Assembly (NCBI GenBank): GCA_963697675.1
Contig: CAVOOW010000005.1
Coordinates: 372,001-436,000 of the forward strand
Origin: CAVOOW01 sp963697675
GTDB taxonomy: Bacteria; Actinomycetota; Actinomycetes; JACCUZ01
Direction: 5' to 3'
DNA: 64,000 nt
Each line of letters opens with the position of its first letter. Position 1 is the stretch's first letter. The position numbers and the translations under genes are program-made. The notes below the pieces were generated by a model, which saw only the letters and a list, made by a program, of their open reading frames with translations, searched no databases and was not told the origin of the DNA. Of this stretch, positions 25,134 to 33,944 are shown in pieces.

Positions 25134-26096
25134 TCAGCTTTTCCGCTTTGTGATCTCTTCGGTGAGGGCGGGGACGACCTGGTGGAGGTCGCCGACCACG
25201 CCGAAGTCGACGAGTTCGAAGATGGGGGCTTCGGGGTCCTTGTTGATGGCCACGATGGTCTTGGAGGTCTGCATGCCGGCCCGGTGCTGGATGGCCCCGG
25301 AGATCCCGGCCGCGACATAGAGCTGGGGGGAGACGGTCTTGCCGGTCTGCCCGACCTGGTGCTGGTGGGGATACCAGCCGGCATCGGTGACCGCCCGGGA
25401 TGCCCCGACCGCGGCACCGAGGGCGTCGGCGAGGGCCTCGATCACCTCGAACTTCTCCGCCGAGCCGACCCCGCGACCACCGGAGACCACGATCGAGGCC
25501 TCGGACAGCTCGGGGCGCTCGCCCTTCTCCTCCACCACCCGGTCGGTGATCTTCGCGCCCTGCGCGGCCTCGGTCAGGGCCACCGTGACGTCCTGGCGGG
25601 TCGCGGCGGCGGGGCTGGGCTCCGGGGCGACCGAGTTCGGGCGCACCGTGATGATCGGGGTGCCGGTGGACACCGTCGAGGACACGATCGTGGACCCACC
25701 GAAGACCTGCTGCTCGGCGACCGGCCCACCCTCACCGAGGGTCACGTCGGTGGCATCGGTCAGCACCCCGGACCCGGTCTTGATCGCCAACCGGGCCGCG
25801 ACCTCCTTGCCGTCCGCCGACGAGGTCAGCAACACGGCGACCGGCGAGGCCGACCCGACCAGCTGGGCCAGCAGCTCCGCGGTCGGGGCCACCAGGAACC
25901 CCGACACCGCCGGGTCCTCGGTCACATACACCGTGGCCGCACCATGCTCGGCCAGCACCGGCTGCGCGGCCTCGAAGCCGTCCCCGACGAACACCGCGGC
26001 CGGCTCACCCAGCCGGCGGGCCAGCCGCAGCAGCTCCAGGGTGGCCTTCTTGACCTGCCCGTCGGTGTGCTCGACCAACACCAGAACCTCAGCCAT
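25134..26096 (-). CDS. etfA: Electron transfer flavoprotein alpha subunit
   Basis: FAD-binding subunit that passes electrons from acyl-CoA dehydrogenases to the membrane quinone pool. The 320-residue product opens MAEVLVLVEHTDGQVKKATLELL. The C-terminal FAD site is complete: VVSGGRGVGSAEKFE, VGASRAVTDAGWYPHQHQVG and LYVAAGISGAIQHRAGM. The ATG at 26096 is 49 bases after etfB. Paired with etfB as usual. Confidence 0.97.
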   Translation of the reverse strand: MAEVLVLVEHTDGQVKKATLELLRLARRLGEPAAVFVGDGFEAAQPVLAEHGAATVYVTEDPAVSGFLVAPTAELLAQLVGSASPVAVLLTSSADGKEVAARLAIKTGSGVLTDATDVTLGEGGPVAEQQVFGGSTIVSSTVSTGTPIITVRPNSVAPEPSPAAATRQDVTVALTEAAQGAKITDRVVEEKGERPELSEASIVVSGGRGVGSAEKFEVIEALADALGAAVGASRAVTDAGWYPHQHQVGQTGKTVSPQLYVAAGISGAIQHRAGMQTSKTIVAINKDPEAPIFELVDFGVVGDLHQVVPALTEEITKRKS

Positions 26097-26145
26097 GTCC
26101 GCTCAAAACCCTTCACTCATCAGCAAACGTCGGTCGGATGAACAG

Positions 26146-26928
26146 TCAGATGAACTTCTTGGCCGCCAGGAACTCCGCGAGCTCGCCCGCCCCGTCCCCA
26201 CCGGCATCGGTCACGATCGTGCCGGCCTGCCGTGGTGGGGCCGCCTCGAAGGACGCCACCGCGCTCCAGGCAGCGCCCAGGCCCACCTGCCCGGCCTCCA
26301 CCCCGAGGTCGGCCAGCGACAGGGTCGCGACCGGCTTCTTCTTCGCCGCCATGATCCCCTTGAACGACGGGTACCGCGGCTCGTTGATCTTCTCCACCAC
26401 CGACACCACCGCGGGCAGCGACGCCTGCACGGCCTGATAGCCGTCATCGGTCATCCGCTTGATCGCCACCGTGGTCCCGTCCACGGTCACCTCCTTCGCG
26501 AAGGTCAACTGCGGGATGCCCAGCCGCTCGGCCAGCATCGCCGGGATCACACTCATCCGCGCATCCGAGGACTCCGAACCCAACATCACCAGATCGAACT
26601 CGGTCGTGCCCAACGCCTTGGCCAGCACCAACGAGGTCGCCACCGCATCCGAACCGTGCAGGCCGTCATCCAGCACATGGATCGCCTTGTCCGCGCCCAT
26701 CGACAACGCCTTACGCACCGTCTCGGCCGCCGCGTCCGGACCCATGCACAGCACCGTCACCTCACCACCGGAGGCCTCGACGATCTTGAGCGCCTCCTCC
26801 ACCGCGTACTCATCCATCTCATTCATCACCGGATCAGTAGCCGCACGATCCAACGTGGCATCCCCCGCAGCCAGCTTCTTCTCCGACCACGTATCAGGCA
26901 CCTGCTTCACACAGACAACGATGTTCAT
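26146..26928 (-). CDS. etfB: Electron transfer flavoprotein beta subunit
   Basis: AMP-binding partner of EtfA, 260 residues, starting MNIVVCVKQVPDTW. The recognition loop region (LTFAKEVTVDG...AIKRMTDDGYQ) and PAVVSVVEKINEPRYPSFKGIMAAKKK are typical. GGAGGA lies about 12 bases before the ATG at 26928. The frame is open upstream to 27012 but without similarity. It is divergent from a methyltransferase gene, an order also found in mycobacteria. Confidence 0.96.
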   Translation of the reverse strand: MNIVVCVKQVPDTWSEKKLAAGDATLDRAATDPVMNEMDEYAVEEALKIVEASGGEVTVLCMGPDAAAETVRKALSMGADKAIHVLDDGLHGSDAVATSLVLAKALGTTEFDLVMLGSESSDARMSVIPAMLAERLGIPQLTFAKEVTVDGTTVAIKRMTDDGYQAVQASLPAVVSVVEKINEPRYPSFKGIMAAKKKPVATLSLADLGVEAGQVGLGAAWSAVASFEAAPPRQAGTIVTDAGGDGAGELAEFLAAKKFI

Positions 26929-27069
26929 CCGGAGCGTTCCTCCTACAAGGCCGCTGAGCGCCTCGTGCCTCGACGGTGTCGCAGCGCCTCGAGCGAGCGC
27001 CGCGTTGGGCAAAGCCTGTCAGTCGTCACGCGACGACCGAGCACCGGGCCAACCCATGCTGGAGGGCTA

Positions 27070-27087
27070 TGTTACCCACCAGTAGCA
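27070..27087. promoter_or_regulatory. Candidate operator between etfB and the methyltransferase
   Basis: TGTTACCCACCAGTAGCA is an 18-base imperfect palindrome; five of the six outer positions pair (TGTTAC against TGCTAC on the other strand). It lies in the 178-base divergent region, about 20 bases before the methyltransferase start. TTAC/GTAA-type palindromes are common TetR-family sites in fatty-acid genes, but no regulator is encoded next to it. Confidence 0.35.
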
Positions 27088-27106
27088 TACGGTCAAACGA
27101 GGGGGT

Positions 27107-27733
27107 GTGACGGTGACCGAGCCTGCGCCCCTGACACTGACCGGCGAGCGCACCCTGCCCGGGATCTGGCAGGAGAACTACTGGCTACGGCGCCACGAGG
27201 CGGCGTACGACGTCTTCGCGCCGATGTGCGCGGGCGCGCGCGTCCTGGAGGCCGGCTGCGGTGAGGGGTACGGAGCCGCGCGGCTGGCCGCCGCGGGCGC
27301 GCGAACAGTTGTCGGCGTCGACCTCGACCTGCCCACCCTGGTGCACCTGCGGGCGACGTACCCCTCGGTGTCCCCCGTGCGCGCCAACCTCGTGCTGCTG
27401 CCCTGCGCCGACGCCAGCGTCGACATCGTCGTGAGCGCGCAGACGATCGAGCATCTCTGGGATCAGGACCGGTTCGTGCGCGAGTGCGCCCGGGTGCTGC
27501 GCCCCGGCGGCCGGCTGGCCATGAGCACGCCGAACCGGGTGACCTTCCCGCCCGGCAACGTCTTCCACTCACGCGAGCTCGACGCCCGCGAGATCGTCGA
27601 CCTCGTGCGACCGCATCTCGACATCGTCGGCCTCTCGGGCGTCGAGCACGGGCCGCGGTTGCGCGAGTGGGCCGACCGATGTGGTGACGTCGTGGCCGCA
27701 CAGCTGGCGGCGCCACGACGCCTGGAGCGATGA
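27107..27733 (+). CDS. Class I SAM-dependent methyltransferase
   Basis: A 208-residue methyltransferase with motif I VLEAGCGEGYGAARLA, acidic loop VVGVDLD, and post-motif VVSAQTIEHLWDQD. The N-terminus GERTLPGIWQENYWLRRHEAAY is a recognisable family opening. GTG at 27107 follows GAGGGGG. Divergence from etfB matches the gene that lies beside etfBA in mycobacteria (Rv3030 type, associated with methylglucose lipopolysaccharide). The glycosyl hydrolase and glycosyltransferase that follow it there are not present here, so its substrate is open. Confidence 0.82.
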   Translation: MTVTEPAPLTLTGERTLPGIWQENYWLRRHEAAYDVFAPMCAGARVLEAGCGEGYGAARLAAAGARTVVGVDLDLPTLVHLRATYPSVSPVRANLVLLPCADASVDIVVSAQTIEHLWDQDRFVRECARVLRPGGRLAMSTPNRVTFPPGNVFHSRELDAREIVDLVRPHLDIVGLSGVEHGPRLREWADRCGDVVAAQLAAPRRLER

Positions 27734-27931
27734 GCTGGCGGCCCTGATCCGGTCCGTGTCAGCGGACTGACTTCACGCTCACGGACGACCTCGACGGATG
27801 CCTCGACCTCATCCTCGTCGCCGAGCCGAGCTGATCGACTTGGGGTGGGGAGGCTTGACGACCGCCGCGAGCGGGAATGAGAGGCTCAGCCAACTCGCGA
27901 GCCTGCTCGGCGAGCCGATCGACCGACCAAG

Positions 27932-28120
27932 GTGCGTGACGTGAACCGACTTGTCGCCCTGACCATCCTGACGGCGGCGTTCGCGCCGGCGGCCGTGATG
28001 GGTGCTCTCCCGATCGTCATCTCGATCTTCGCCGTGCTGAGCATCTGCTGGTTCCTGCTCGCCGCGTGGTCGAACACCGCCGAGTCGGCTGTCGAACCGC
28101 CGGTCACCCCGATCGTCTGA
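27932..28120 (+). CDS. Possible small membrane protein
   Basis: A 62-codon frame with two hydrophobic stretches (ALTILTAAFAPAAVMGALPIV and an ISIFAVLSICWFLLAAW segment) and a short acidic tail. GTG at 27932 or 27941 are alternative starts; the ribosome site is weak. The end overlaps the convergent acyltransferase gene by 17 bases. About 200 bases before it hold no gene. I recognise no family; its composition is what supports it. Confidence 0.4.
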   Translation: MRDVNRLVALTILTAAFAPAAVMGALPIVISIFAVLSICWFLLAAWSNTAESAVEPPVTPIV

Positions 28121-28799
28121 CAGCACGCTTTCGACGGCCGGCACGACCGGGTGGCGGGACCGGTGCAGGCGCCGCTGCGTCCGTCAGCCGGTTGCGCACC
28201 ACTCGACCGGGCACTCCCGCCACGACGCTGCCGGGCGGGATCTCGCCCCGTACGACCGTGTGCGCCGCCAGGACGCTGCCCGCCCCGACCTGCGCGCCGC
28301 GCAGCACGGAGGCCTTGACCCCGACCCAGACGTCCGCACCGATGCGCACCGGCGACTTCACGATGCCCTGGTCCTTGATCGGCCGGTCGACGTCGTCGAA
28401 GCGATGGTCGAAGTCGCACACGTAGACCCAGTCGGCCACGATGCAGCGCGGCCCGAACTCGACGTCGAGATAGCAGTTGAGCGTGTTGTCGCGGCCGAAC
28501 ACCGTCTTGTCGCCGATGCGCAGCGTGCCCTCGTGCGCACGAAGCCGATTGTCGTCGCCGAGGTGCACCCACCGCCCCAGCACGATGCGGCCGTAGCCCC
28601 GCCGCGTCTCGATCTCGACCCGTTTGCCGAGGAAGACGAAGCCCTCCGTGACGACGTCGGGGTGGCGCAGCTTGAGCCGCAGGAACCGCCAATAGCGCAC
28701 CAGATAGAACGGTGTCCAGGCGCGGTGCTGCTTGATCCAGCTCAGGCTTGCGGGCGAGACGAAGGCGCGCAGCGGCACCTGCCGGGGATCAGTTCCCAT
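28104..28799 (-). CDS. Hexapeptide-repeat acyltransferase
   Basis: Left-handed beta-helix acyltransferase of 231 residues. Hexad repeats run from about residue 50 (FVFLGKRVEIE, RIVLGRWVHLGDDNRLRAHE, LRIGDKTVFGRDNTLNC) to VWVGVKASVLRGAQVGAGSVLAAHTVVRGEIPPGSVVAGVPGRV, the usual acetyltransferase end. His residues in CDFDHRFDD could be catalytic. The Arg/Pro-rich tail is variable. ATG at 28799 is five bases after the methyltransferase stop, so the two are co-transcribed. It resembles the sugar acyltransferase found near etfBA in mycobacteria; the acceptor is not known here. Confidence 0.8.
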   Translation of the reverse strand: MGTDPRQVPLRAFVSPASLSWIKQHRAWTPFYLVRYWRFLRLKLRHPDVVTEGFVFLGKRVEIETRRGYGRIVLGRWVHLGDDNRLRAHEGTLRIGDKTVFGRDNTLNCYLDVEFGPRCIVADWVYVCDFDHRFDDVDRPIKDQGIVKSPVRIGADVWVGVKASVLRGAQVGAGSVLAAHTVVRGEIPPGSVVAGVPGRVVRNRLTDAAAPAPVPPPGRAGRRKRAVRRSG

Positions 28800-28804
28800 G
28801 TCCA

Positions 28805-29680
28805 CTACTCCGGGCGTGTGCCGGTGACCAGGACGTTGTAGAAGACCTTCTGCGGGAGGGCGCGTCCCAGCAGGCGGTCGACGGCGGACAGCCGCTGCCA
28901 CGAGCGGTAGGCGAACATCGCCCAGCCCCAGCCGAGCCGGTCGGGGTTCACGGCCGCCTCGAAGGTCCGCACCGGCCAGCCGAACAGCGCGGCGGTGAGC
29001 TCTTCGGTCGTCGTGCGTACGTCGACCGCGCCTGCCCGCAGTGCCGTGGCCGCAAGCTCGCGCGGATCGAAGGTGTGCAGGTCGACGGCGGACTCCAGCA
29101 CGGCGGCACGCGACGACTGGGCGAGCTCCGACGACGGCCGTGACCACGTGTCGCGCAGCCTGGGCAGGTGCGTGGCCCTGGTCGTGGCCAGCCAGGTGAG
29201 GTGCCCGAGCTTGCGGGCATACCAGTCGCCGATCGTGGTCGGCTCGCCCGCGAAGACGAACCGCCCGCCGGGCTTCAGCACGCGCAGCACCTCACGCAGC
29301 GCGAGCTCGACGTCGGGGATGTGGTGCAGGACGGCATGCCCGACGACGAGGTCGAAGGTCGCGTCGTCGTAGGGGATCGACTCGGCGTCCGCGACGCGCC
29401 CGTCGACGTCGAACCCGAGGGCCGCGCCGTTGCGGATCGCTGCCGCCACCATGCCCGGCGAGAGGTCACTGACGTGCGCCTCGTCGAGCACGCCTGCCTG
29501 CTTGAGGTTGAGCAGGAAGAAACCGGTGCCGCAGCCGATCTCGAGCGCCTTCCCGTAGGGCCATCCGTCCGTGCCCGCGACCGCGGCGAAGCGGTCACGG
29601 GCATAGTCGATGCACCGCTCGTCGAAGGAGATGGACCACTTCTCGTCGTAGGTCTCCGCTTCCCAGTCGTGATAGATCAC
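28805..29680 (-). CDS. SAM-dependent methyltransferase, N-terminus probably broken
   Basis: A 291-residue methyltransferase: motif I ALEIGCGTGFFLLNLK, VSDLSPGMVAAA, and HAVLHHIPDVELALREVLRVLKPGG. The assigned GTG at 29680 begins MIYHDWEAETYDEKWS. Family-like sequence (AEDIERAWSDPKLAN) continues upstream in the same frame without a start codon. Skipping one base near 29735 would join it to a GTG at 29750, right after the enoyl-CoA hydratase stop. So the true gene is probably 28805-29750 with a +1 error. It sits between the hydratase and the acyltransferase on one strand. Confidence 0.82.
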   Translation of the reverse strand: MIYHDWEAETYDEKWSISFDERCIDYARDRFAAVAGTDGWPYGKALEIGCGTGFFLLNLKQAGVLDEAHVSDLSPGMVAAAIRNGAALGFDVDGRVADAESIPYDDATFDLVVGHAVLHHIPDVELALREVLRVLKPGGRFVFAGEPTTIGDWYARKLGHLTWLATTRATHLPRLRDTWSRPSSELAQSSRAAVLESAVDLHTFDPRELAATALRAGAVDVRTTTEELTAALFGWPVRTFEAAVNPDRLGWGWAMFAYRSWQRLSAVDRLLGRALPQKVFYNVLVTGTRPE

Positions 29681-29752
29681 GTTGGCCAGCTTGGGATCGG
29701 ACCACGCGCGTTCGATGTCCTCTGCTGTCGGCTCCGCGCCTCGGCGTCACAC

Positions 29753-30532
29753 CTACCGCCCCACGAACTTCGGCTTGGCCTTCTCGACGAACGCGGTCAT
29801 GCCGATCGTGCGATCCTCGGTCGCGAACAGGCCGGAGAACTGCAGCCGCTCGATCTCGAGACCCGTGTAGAGGTCGACCTCGAGCCCACGGTCGATGGCC
29901 TCCTTCGCAGCCCGGAGCGCGATCGACGGACCGCCGACGAAGCTGCCGGCGAGCTCGCGCGCCGCCGCGTAGACATCCTCGGCCGGCACCACGCGGTCGA
30001 CCAGGCCGATGCGCAGCGCCTCGTCGGCATCGACGAACCGTCCGGTGAAGATGAGCTCCTTCGCCTTGGCCGGCCCGATGAGGCGAGGCAGCCGTTGGGT
30101 GCCGCCGGCACCGGGGATGACGCCGAGGGAGATCTCGGGCTGCCCCAGCTTGGCGTTGTCACCGCAGACCCGCAGGTCGGCGCACAACGCGAGCTCGCAG
30201 CCACCCCCGAGCGCATAGCCGGTCACGGCCGCCACGACGGGCTTCGGGATCGTCGCGATCGCAGTGAACGACGACTGCAAGGCACCCGAGCGCACGATCA
30301 TGTCGGCATAGGACATCGACGCCATCTCTTTGATGTCGGCACCCGCCGCGAAGACCTTCTCGCCGCCGTAGAGGATCACCGCGGACACGTCGGGACGCGC
30401 CCCGACCTCGGCGGCGGCCGCGCGCAGCTCCTCCTGAAGCGCCACGTTGAGCGCGTTCATCGGCGGGCGGTCCAGCCGGATGGTCGCGATGCCGCCCTCA
30501 ACCTCGAGGCGGACGAACTCGCCGTCTGTCAC
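29753..30532 (-). CDS. Enoyl-CoA hydratase/isomerase family protein
   Basis: Crotonase-fold enzyme of 259 residues, probably hydrating 2-enoyl-CoA in beta-oxidation. AAGADIKEMA forms the first half of the oxyanion hole; GYALGGGCELALCADLR and KLGQPEISLGVIPGAGGTQRLPRLIG carry the two catalytic glutamates. GTG at 30532 opens MTDGEFVRLEVEGGIATIRLDRPP. Fits with etfAB, thiolase and hydroxyacyl-CoA dehydrogenase elsewhere in the window. Confidence 0.93.
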   Translation of the reverse strand: MTDGEFVRLEVEGGIATIRLDRPPMNALNVALQEELRAAAAEVGARPDVSAVILYGGEKVFAAGADIKEMASMSYADMIVRSGALQSSFTAIATIPKPVVAAVTGYALGGGCELALCADLRVCGDNAKLGQPEISLGVIPGAGGTQRLPRLIGPAKAKELIFTGRFVDADEALRIGLVDRVVPAEDVYAAARELAGSFVGGPSIALRAAKEAIDRGLEVDLYTGLEIERLQFSGLFATEDRTIGMTAFVEKAKPKFVGR

Positions 30533-30657
30533 CGCTGCCTCCCGGCTGCATCCATCGGGGCCCTGCCTGTCGCGGCGAGCCTAACGACCCGTCCGGACCC
30601 AGCTGATCCGTAGGGTGACCCGAGCACGGAACATCGAGCGACCCGAGGAGTGCAGCC

Positions 30658-32776
30658 GTGTCCAACGCCGCCAGCGGGCCGCCACCGCTGGGAGCCACAC
30701 CCGAGGACGGTGGCACGACGTTCGCGGTGTGGAGCAGCGGCGAGGCGGTGGACCTTTGCCTGTACGACGACGCCGGGCGCGAGTCGCGCGTACCCCTGAC
30801 CCATCGCACGCACGGTGTCTGGCACGCGCACGTGCCCGGTGTCGGGGACGGTCAGCGGTACGGCTACCGGGTCCACGGACCCTGGGACCCCTGGCACGGC
30901 CACCGTTTCAACCCCGCCAAGCTGCTCGTCGACCCGTACGCCCGCGCGATCGACGGCGAGCTGCAGCCCGATGACAGCGTGCTCGACCACAGCCCGTTCG
31001 ACGACACCGTGCTCGACGGGCACGACTCGGCAGCGTTCGTGCCGCGATCGGTCGTCGTGGACGCACGGCTCGACTGGGGCGGCGACAGGAAGCCCGACGT
31101 CCCATGGTCGGACACCGTCGTCTACGAGCTGCACGTGCGCGGTTTCACGATGCGCCACCCGGACGTGCCCGAAGCCCTGCGCGGCACCTACGCAGGACTC
31201 GCCCATCCCGCCGTGCTCGAGCACCTGACCTCGCTCGGCGTGACGACGGTCGAGCTGCTTCCCGTGCACCAGTACGCACCCGAGCTGTCCTTGACGAGGC
31301 GAGGACTGGCCAACTTCTGGGGCTACAACACGCTCGGCTTCTTCGCCCCCCACGCGGGCTACTCGTCCGCGGGCTCGCGAGGCGGGCAGGTGCGCGAGTT
31401 CGCGGCGATGGTCCGCGCCATGCATGCCGCCGGGCTCGAGGTCGTGCTCGACGTCGTCTACAACCACACGGCCGAAGGCGGCGTGGACGGCCCGACACTG
31501 TCGTTGCGCGGCCTGGACAACCACAGCCTACTACCGCCTGCGTCACGGCCGCCTCTACGAGGACTTCACCGGCTGCGGCAACACTCTCGACCTCCGGCAG
31601 CCGCCGACGCTGGCGCTGGTCACCGACTCGTTGCGCTACTGGGTGCAGGAGATGCACGTCGACGGATTCCGTTTCGACCTCGCCCCGGCACTCGCCCGGG
31701 GATCGGACGCGTTCGAGGCGAGCGGGACGTTCCTGTCGGTGATCGGTCAGGACCCGGTGCTGTCGCGGGTCAAGCTGATCGCCGAGCCGTGGGATGTCGG
31801 TCCTGGTGGCTATCAGCTCGGCCGCTTCCCCGCCCCGTGGGCGGAGTGGAACGACCGCTTCCGCGACACGGTGCGGGAGTCATGGCTCGCCACCAACGCA
31901 GCCAAGAAAGGTGCCGGCAAGCCGGGCAGCGGCATGCGCGACCTCGCCTATCGCGCGACGGGATCCTCGGACGTCTTCGACGCCGACGGTCGGGGACCCA
32001 TGTCGTCGGTCAACTTCGTCACAGCGCACGACGGGTTCACCCTGCACGACCTGGTGACCTACGAGCAGAAGCGCAACGAGCGCAACGGTGAGGAGAACCG
32101 GGACGGTTCGGGCCACAACCGTGGGTGGAACTGCGGCATCGAGGGTCCGACCTCCGACGCGTCGGTGCTGCGACTGCGCCGGCGGATGATGCGCAACCTG
32201 CTGACGACACTGTTGACCTCGACCGGGGTGCCGATGCTGACCGCCGGTGACGAGACCGGGCGCACCCAGCTGGGCAACAACAACGCCTACTGCCTCGACG
32301 ACGAGACGACCTGGGTCTCCTGGACCCTGGCCGGCTGGCAGCAGGACCTGCTGGCCTGGGCGCGTGCCCTGCTCTCACTGCGCCGCACGCACCCGGCGCT
32401 GGGCCGGGACGACTTCTTCGACGGCCGGCAGGTGCACGGGGACGGACGCAAGGACCTGGCCTGGTTCTCCTCCGACGGGCACGAGATGACCGACACCGAG
32501 TGGTTCGACCACGACCGCCAGGTCATCGGCGGCTACCTCTCGCACCCGGGGCCGGTCGGCGAGTCGCTGCTCGTGCTCGCCAACACAGGACCCGCCGAGG
32601 CCGGCTTCGTGCTCCCGGACGGCCACTGGGCGACGGCGTACCGCTGCCTGCTCGACACCACCGACGAGCGACCCGAGCCCTCCGACGCCGACGACCCCGC
32701 CGGCAGCACCGTGCTGCTCGCGCCGCACAGCCTGTGCGTCTTTGCCGCGCTGACAGGCTCGAAAGCCGGTATCTGA
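30658..32776 (+). CDS. glgX: Glycogen debranching enzyme, one frameshift
   Basis: GH13 isoamylase-type enzyme that removes alpha-1,6 branches, about 705 residues after frame repair. N-terminal CBM48 region (TTFAVWSSGEAVDLCLYD), then catalytic-domain motifs DVVYNHT, GFRFDLAPA (nucleophile Asp), IAEPWDVGPGGYQ (acid Glu) and FVTAHDGFTLHDL. The frame breaks at about 31525 (CAC-A-GCC); skipping the extra A gives DNHAYYRLRHGRLYEDFTG. GTG at 30658 follows GAGGAG. Its last 402 bases overlap the open frame of the convergent ROK kinase, discussed there. Confidence 0.92.
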
Positions 32777-33805
32777 GTCGGGGCTGACGCGCACGGTGTC
32801 GAGGGCCGCGATGGCCGCGCCGCGAGCGCCGGCCATGTCACGGTCGGCCACCAGCGCGAAGCCTGCGACGAGCCGCTGCTCCTGGCGCAGCCGGGTGTGC
32901 TCGCGCACGGTGCCGAGGAACCAGTCGCGGAAGTGGGGGGCCGTCTCGACCACGCCACCGCCGAGGAAGTAGGCGTCGGGGTCGGTGAAGTTCGCCGCGA
33001 TCGTGAACAGGCTGCCGATGGCGATCGCCTGCTGCTCGAACACCTTGAGCGACAGCTCGTCGCCGGCCTCCGCCAGCGAGCGCACCATCTTGGCCGCCTT
33101 CGACAGCTCGACCTGCGCGAGCTCGTGGTCGGGATAGCGGCTGAGCCAGTAGGGCAGCAGGTTCTTCTCGATGCCGGTGAGCGACGCGACGCTCTCCGCG
33201 TCACCGCGCTGCCCGCAGTTGCACTCCGGGATCGGCTGGTCGGCCTCGAGCAGGTCCTGCACGGGGATCGGCACGTGGCCCAGCTCGCCGGCCATCCCCG
33301 CGGCGCCGCTGATCACCCGGCCCGCCTCGACGACGCCGCCACCGAGCCCGGTCCCCACGATGGCCGCCACCGACGACCGGCTGGCAGCCACTGGACCGAA
33401 GTGGCGGTGGTGGGCGTACAGCGCAGCGGCGTTGGCGTCGTTGTTGTAGACGACGGGCAGGCCGATCTCGTGCTCGAGGGCGCCGCGGATGTCGAACCCG
33501 CGCCAGTCGACGTGCCCGAAGTTGGTGGAACCGCGCGTGGAGATGACACCCTGCGCCGTCGCGGGACCAGGAGTGTCCAGGCCGACCGCGCGCACCGCGG
33601 TGCGGCTGAGGCCGGTCTGGACGAGGATGTTGTCGAGGGCCTCAGCCATCGCGCGTACGGCGACTTTGGGTCCCTCGCGGACGGAGCTGGGCGTCTCGAC
33701 CAGCGTGTCGACCAGGAACCGGCCGGTGCTGTCCAGGACGGTCGCGTTGTTCGTGGTCCCACCATTGTCGAGGCCAACCACCACCCACGGCGCCGAAGCT
33801 GTCAT
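32375..33805 (-). CDS. ROK-family sugar kinase, C-terminus read through
   Basis: ROK sugar kinase, probably a glucokinase. VVGLDNGGTTNNATVLD is the phosphate loop, VYNNDANAAALYAHH holds the catalytic Asp, and GTGLGGGVV and GELGHVPI follow. The zinc site is CNCGQRGDAE: the third Cys of the usual CxCGxxGCxE is Asp. The ROK domain ends near 32795 (GARGAAIAALDTV), yet no stop appears for another 140 codons, which run antisense through glgX. That tail is unlikely to be natural. ATG at 33805 has GGGAGG upstream. Its place next to glgX and glgP suits phosphorylation of released glucose. Confidence 0.82.
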   Translation of the reverse strand: MTASAPWVVVGLDNGGTTNNATVLDSTGRFLVDTLVETPSSVREGPKVAVRAMAEALDNILVQTGLSRTAVRAVGLDTPGPATAQGVISTRGSTNFGHVDWRGFDIRGALEHEIGLPVVYNNDANAAALYAHHRHFGPVAASRSSVAAIVGTGLGGGVVEAGRVISGAAGMAGELGHVPIPVQDLLEADQPIPECNCGQRGDAESVASLTGIEKNLLPYWLSRYPDHELAQVELSKAAKMVRSLAEAGDELSLKVFEQQAIAIGSLFTIAANFTDPDAYFLGGGVVETAPHFRDWFLGTVREHTRLRQEQRLVAGFALVADRDMAGARGAAIAALDTVRVSPDSDTGFRACQRGKDAQAVRREQHGAAGGVVGVGGLGSLVGGVEQAAVRRRPVAVREHEAGLGGSCVGEHEQRLADRPRVREVAADDLAVVVEPLGVGHLVPVGGEPGQVLASVPVHLPAVEEVVPAQRRVRAAQ

Positions 33806-33944
33806 CTCTGCCTCCCTCGGATGTCCCGATCCTAGGAGCCGTGGCAACCCCTGCGCGCCGGTCAGCGGTCACCGGTCACGTCGAGGAGGGCGCAGCCGAG
33901 GCAGCCACCCGACAGGATCGCGCGTTCGCCGCCGGTCGGCGGGC

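Noticed and set aside
25339..27264. A 641-codon plus-strand frame across etfA and etfB
   Set aside because: It crosses two intact genes on the other strand and shows only low-complexity shadow sequence.
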